Part shown: positions 61,323-64,000 of the stretch, piece after piece
Layout: each line of letters opens with the position of its first letter
Position numbering within the stretch: the stretch's first letter is position 1
Program-made: the position numbers and the translations under genes
Notes under the pieces: model-generated
The model's database searches: none
What the model was told of the DNA's origin: nothing
The model's input: the letters and a program-made list of their open reading frames with translations, nothing else
NCBI GenBank assembly: GCA_019637175.1
Contig: JAHBWD010000028.1
Coordinates: 1 to 64,000, forward strand
Reading direction: 5' to 3'
Source: Labilithrix sp.
Lineage (GTDB): Bacteria; Myxococcota_A; Polyangia; Polyangiales; Polyangiaceae
Length of the DNA: 64,000 bases

Positions 61323-62495
61323 ATGGGCCGCGACTCGTTACGCACCTTCATCGTCGCGTCGGCGGCGCTCGTGAGCGCGGCGTTCGCGCGACCCGCGCAG
61401 GCCGTGGAGATCGGTCCGAGCGGAGCGCCCGGCTCGGTCGACATTCACGGCTTCGTCAGCCAAGGCGCGATCCTCTCGACGGGCAACAACTACCTCGCGA
61501 AGTCGAAGCGGGGCAGCTTCGAGCTCACGGAGGTCGGGATCAACTTCACGGTGCCGCTCACCGACCGCCTGCGGGCCGGCTTGCAGCTCTTCTCTCGCGA
61601 TCTCGGGCCCATCGGCAACTACGTTCCGCGCGCGGACTGGTTCTACCTCGACTACCGCTTCGCCGATTGGCTCGGCTTCCGCGCGGGACGGGTCAAGCTG
61701 CCCTTCGGGCTCTACAACGACAGCAGCGACGCAGACTCGGCGCGCGTGCCGATCCTGCTGCCGCAATCGACGTATCCGATCCAGAACCGAGACTTCCTCC
61801 TCGCGCAGACCGGCTTCGAGATCTACGGGCGCCTCGACCTTCGCGCAGCCGGCGCGCTCGAGTACCGCCACTACGTCGGCACCATCTTCCTCGACACGAG
61901 CTCGCAGACGAGCCTCACGACGCGCGTCGAGGAGATCGACATTCCGTACGTCGCCGGCGAGCGGCTCGTGTGGGAGACGCCGATCGAAGGGCTCCGCGCC
62001 GCGGGGAGCCTCCAGGCGCTTCGCCTCGACGCGAGGTTCCTCCACGAGGGCAAGCCCGTCGACTTCGAGCTCCCCGTCGTTTTGTGGACGGGCTCGCTCG
62101 AATACGCGGCGCACGATCTCCTCGTGGCCGCCGAGTACGGGCGTTGGTACGGGCGTTATCGCAGCTCCGATCCCGCGCTCCTCCCGACCGGTGAGACGAC
62201 GAACGAGCGCGCCTACCTCATGACCTCGTATCGCGTCGCGCCGTGGTTCGTGCCGGGCGCGTACTACTCGCTCTTCTTCCCCGACACCCGCCGTCGCGAA
62301 GGTCGCGCGAACGTGCAGCACGACATCGCGGCGACGCTCCGCTTCGACCTCAACGCCCACTGGCTCTTGAAGCTGGAAGGGCACTTCATGAGCGGAACGG
62401 CGGGTCTCTCGTCGGCGCTCAACTCCAATCGACCGCTCGGGGAGCTCGAGCCGAACTGGGGCGTCTTCCTGGCGAAGACGACCGTCTACTTCTGA
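61323..62495 (+). CDS. Outer-membrane porin-like beta-barrel
   Basis: A 390-residue protein with a signal peptide ending ARPAQA, then the segment GSVDIHGFVSQGAI and alternating amphipathic strands. Typical barrel elements are FELTEVGINFTVPL, WFYLDYRFADWLGFRAGRVKLPFGLYND (seen as DYRFADWLGFRAGR and LPFGLYN), and a C-terminus ending in Phe (KTTVYF). It resembles OprO/OprP-like porins, although phosphate selectivity cannot be shown. The next two genes are a PstS-like protein and a sensor kinase-like gene, in the same direction (six and seven bp gaps). ATG 61323 is used. Confidence 0.9.
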   Translation: MGRDSLRTFIVASAALVSAAFARPAQAVEIGPSGAPGSVDIHGFVSQGAILSTGNNYLAKSKRGSFELTEVGINFTVPLTDRLRAGLQLFSRDLGPIGNYVPRADWFYLDYRFADWLGFRAGRVKLPFGLYNDSSDADSARVPILLPQSTYPIQNRDFLLAQTGFEIYGRLDLRAAGALEYRHYVGTIFLDTSSQTSLTTRVEEIDIPYVAGERLVWETPIEGLRAAGSLQALRLDARFLHEGKPVDFELPVVLWTGSLEYAAHDLLVAAEYGRWYGRYRSSDPALLPTGETTNERAYLMTSYRVAPWFVPGAYYSLFFPDTRRREGRANVQHDIAATLRFDLNAHWLLKLEGHFMSGTAGLSSALNSNRPLGELEPNWGVFLAKTTVYF

Positions 62496-62501
62496 GGCCG
62501 C

Positions 62502-62960
62502 GTGCGATCGCTCATGCGCACAGGACTCAGCTGGCTCGTCGCGCTCGTCGCGATCGTGCTCGTCGTTCGGGCGACGGCGCCGATCGCGTTCGCGGCGCCG
62601 CCGCCGTATGTCGTGATCGTCAACGCGAAGAACCCCGGAGGTCGGCTCTCGCGCAAGTTCGTGACCGACGCGATGCTGAAGAAGACGACGCGTTGGCCCG
62701 ACGGCAGGGTCGTCAAGCCCGTCGATCTCCCGCCCGACTCTCCGGTGCGTCGCACGTTCACCCAGGAAGTCTTGAAGCGCTCGGTCGAGGCGGTGCGCGC
62801 GTATTGGCAGCAGATCGTCTTCGCCGGACGCGACGTGCCTCCCCCCGAGCTCGGCACCGACGCCGACGTCGTCAAGTTCGTGAGCACGCACGAAGGCGCG
62901 CTCGGCTACGTCTCGGCAACCCAAGCGCTCGACGGCGCCAAAGCCGTCGTCGTGGAGTGA
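62502..62960 (+). CDS. PstS-like small substrate-binding protein
   Basis: A 152-residue protein with a signal peptide (VLVVRATAPIAFA) and a domain like the phosphate-binding PstS-like fold. It has YVVIVNAKNPGGRLSRKFV, WPDGRVVKPVDLPPDSPVRR, YWQQIVFAGRDVPPPE and GALGYVS, all typical of the small PstS-like proteins. These are shorter than a full PstS and may bind an anion in the periplasm for signalling rather than transport. GTG 62502 is used; ATG 62514 is possible. It is six bp after the porin stop. Confidence 0.88.
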   Translation: MRSLMRTGLSWLVALVAIVLVVRATAPIAFAAPPPYVVIVNAKNPGGRLSRKFVTDAMLKKTTRWPDGRVVKPVDLPPDSPVRRTFTQEVLKRSVEAVRAYWQQIVFAGRDVPPPELGTDADVVKFVSTHEGALGYVSATQALDGAKAVVVE

Positions 62961-62967
62961 GCGCGTC

Positions 62968-64000
62968 GTGCGGCTGACGCTCCGCTCCAAGCTGTTCGCG
63001 ATCGTCGGTACCGCCGCGATCGCGTTCCTCGTGCTCTTGGTCGCGAGCGCAGTCATCTCCTCGCGCGTCGCCGCGCAGCTCGCCTCGGTGCAGGAGCGCC
63101 ATCTCCCTCGCGTCGGCCTCCAGCCGAAGCTCGAGGCAGACTTCGAGCAGCTGAGCAGAGCCTTCCAAGACGCCGTCGCCGCCCACGACGCCGACGCGCT
63201 CGAGCAGACGAAGGCGCTCCGCGACAGGCTCTACGCGGATCTTCGCGGAGGAGCGCCGTCGGTCGACGCTGCGGCGATCGCGCACGTTCACGTGACGCTC
63301 GACGCCTACTTCAGCGCCGCCCACGAAGTCGCGCGCCGCATGCTCCTCGGCGAGACCGGCGAAGACGTCGTCGACGCGATGGCGCGCATGCAGGCCAAAC
63401 GAGCAGACGCGCTCGCGGCGATCCGCGAGGCGAGCGCGGTCGATCGGGCCGAGCTCGCGCGAGCGTTCGACGACGCGCAGCGCGCGCAGGCCGCAGGCGC
63501 GCGGCTGCGGCTCGCGGTGAGCATCACGTGCCTGGCGGTCGTGATCCTCCTCTCCCTGCGTTTGAGCCGTGGCACGCTGCGCTCGCTCGAGGCGCTGACC
63601 GCGGGCTTCCATCGCGTGGGTCGCGGGCAGTTCGATCAGGAGATCCGCGTCGAGACGCGCGACGAGCTCGCCGATCTCGGCGAGCACGCGAACGCGATGG
63701 CGAAGAGCCTCGCGCAGTTGACGAGAGATCGCGAGCGCGCGGAGCGCGTGAAGGTCGGCCACGCCGGCCTCGCCGCCGAGCTCCGGGGGAAGCTCGAGCC
63801 CGGAGAGGTCGCAGAGAGGGCGGTGGCGCACGTCGCCGTCGACCTCGGCGCGGTGTGCGGCGCGATCTACTGGCTCGAGAACGACACGACGTTGGAGCTC
63901 GCGGGCCACTATGCGTGCGCCGAGGGCGCCGTGAGGTCGTTCGAGAAGGGCAGCGGCCTCGTCGGCCAAGCTGCGCTCTCCTCGACCCTCACCGTCGTGA
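62968..64000 (+). CDS. Sensor protein with HAMP and GAF domains, 3' truncated by the window
   Basis: The frame starts at GTG 62968, seven bases after the PstS-like stop, and is open to the window end. The 344 visible residues comprise membrane helix 1 (9-31), a periplasmic helical part (32-179), membrane helix 2 (180-198), a HAMP domain (199-252) and the start of a GAF-like domain (about 268 onwards, VAVDLGAVCGAIYWLEND). The usual continuation is a histidine kinase and receiver, outside the window. It is the third gene of the porin/PstS-like operon, suggesting a sensor of the same anion. Confidence 0.88.
   Translation, partial: MRLTLRSKLFAIVGTAAIAFLVLLVASAVISSRVAAQLASVQERHLPRVGLQPKLEADFEQLSRAFQDAVAAHDADALEQTKALRDRLYADLRGGAPSVDAAAIAHVHVTLDAYFSAAHEVARRMLLGETGEDVVDAMARMQAKRADALAAIREASAVDRAELARAFDDAQRAQAAGARLRLAVSITCLAVVILLSLRLSRGTLRSLEALTAGFHRVGRGQFDQEIRVETRDELADLGEHANAMAKSLAQLTRDRERAERVKVGHAGLAAELRGKLEPGEVAERAVAHVAVDLGAVCGAIYWLENDTTLELAGHYACAEGAVRSFEKGSGLVGQAALSSTLTVV

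Overview
The window is one contiguous stretch of very GC-rich bacterial chromosome with dense coding on both strands. It most resembles a myxobacterium of the Polyangiales type. The reasons are the many secreted lipoproteins with Asp/Ala/Gly/Ser-rich linkers after the lipobox, two Pkn-type Ser/Thr kinases with C-terminal membrane anchors, an AgmX/PglI-like protein, an NtrC-type two-component pair, and Kelch- and RCC1-repeat surface lipoproteins. I see no rRNA, tRNA, CRISPR array or insertion sequence. The first and last genes run off the window.

Layout. 1-7 kb: tail of a dimethylglycine/sarcosine dehydrogenase-like enzyme, small lipoproteins, a KgtP-like symporter, a metzincin-like protease, GtrA and DUF4328 membrane proteins. 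7-11 kb: a translationally coupled operon of Ser/Thr kinase, PEGA-like protein and RCC1-repeat lipoprotein. 11-20 kb: PcfJ-like and APH-like proteins, an ArsR/AHSA1 pair behind a clear operator palindrome, an acyltransferase/SDR pair, CapA-like protein, a second Ser/Thr kinase. 19-24 kb: Kelch lipoprotein, a lipoprotein with three 8-cysteine repeats, Uma2 nuclease, and two tandem small lipoproteins, one broken by a 5-bp duplication. 24-32 kb: a winged-helix/membrane protein, an AbiEii-type toxin-antitoxin-like pair, and a Family 2A encapsulin operon (cysteine-cluster protein, shell protein, SufS cargo, then rhodanese). 32-44 kb: AgmX-like protein, SGNH hydrolase, 1-Cys peroxiredoxin, protein phosphatase, AAC(3)-like, TonB-like, and a MoxR/DUF58/membrane operon. 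44-54 kb: sulfatase-superfamily/metalloprotease operon, NtrC-type two-component system, lone receiver, MMPL exporter. 54-60 kb: lipoproteins, a NUDIX hydrolase, and an 882-residue sulfotransferase-APS kinase-ATP sulfurylase fusion. 60-64 kb: cupin lipoprotein, 32-bp perfect palindrome, then a porin, PstS-like protein and truncated sensor gene.

Most notable is the triple fusion at 57,014-59,662. In principle it makes PAPS from sulfate and ATP and transfers the sulfo group within one polypeptide. The second is the encapsulin/cysteine desulfurase operon. Both concern sulfur, but nothing in the sequence links them directly. Across the window at least 15 genes carry a TANNNT hexamer 6-8 nt before the start codon, which would put the transcription start at or next to the start codon, so leaderless mRNAs may be common here.
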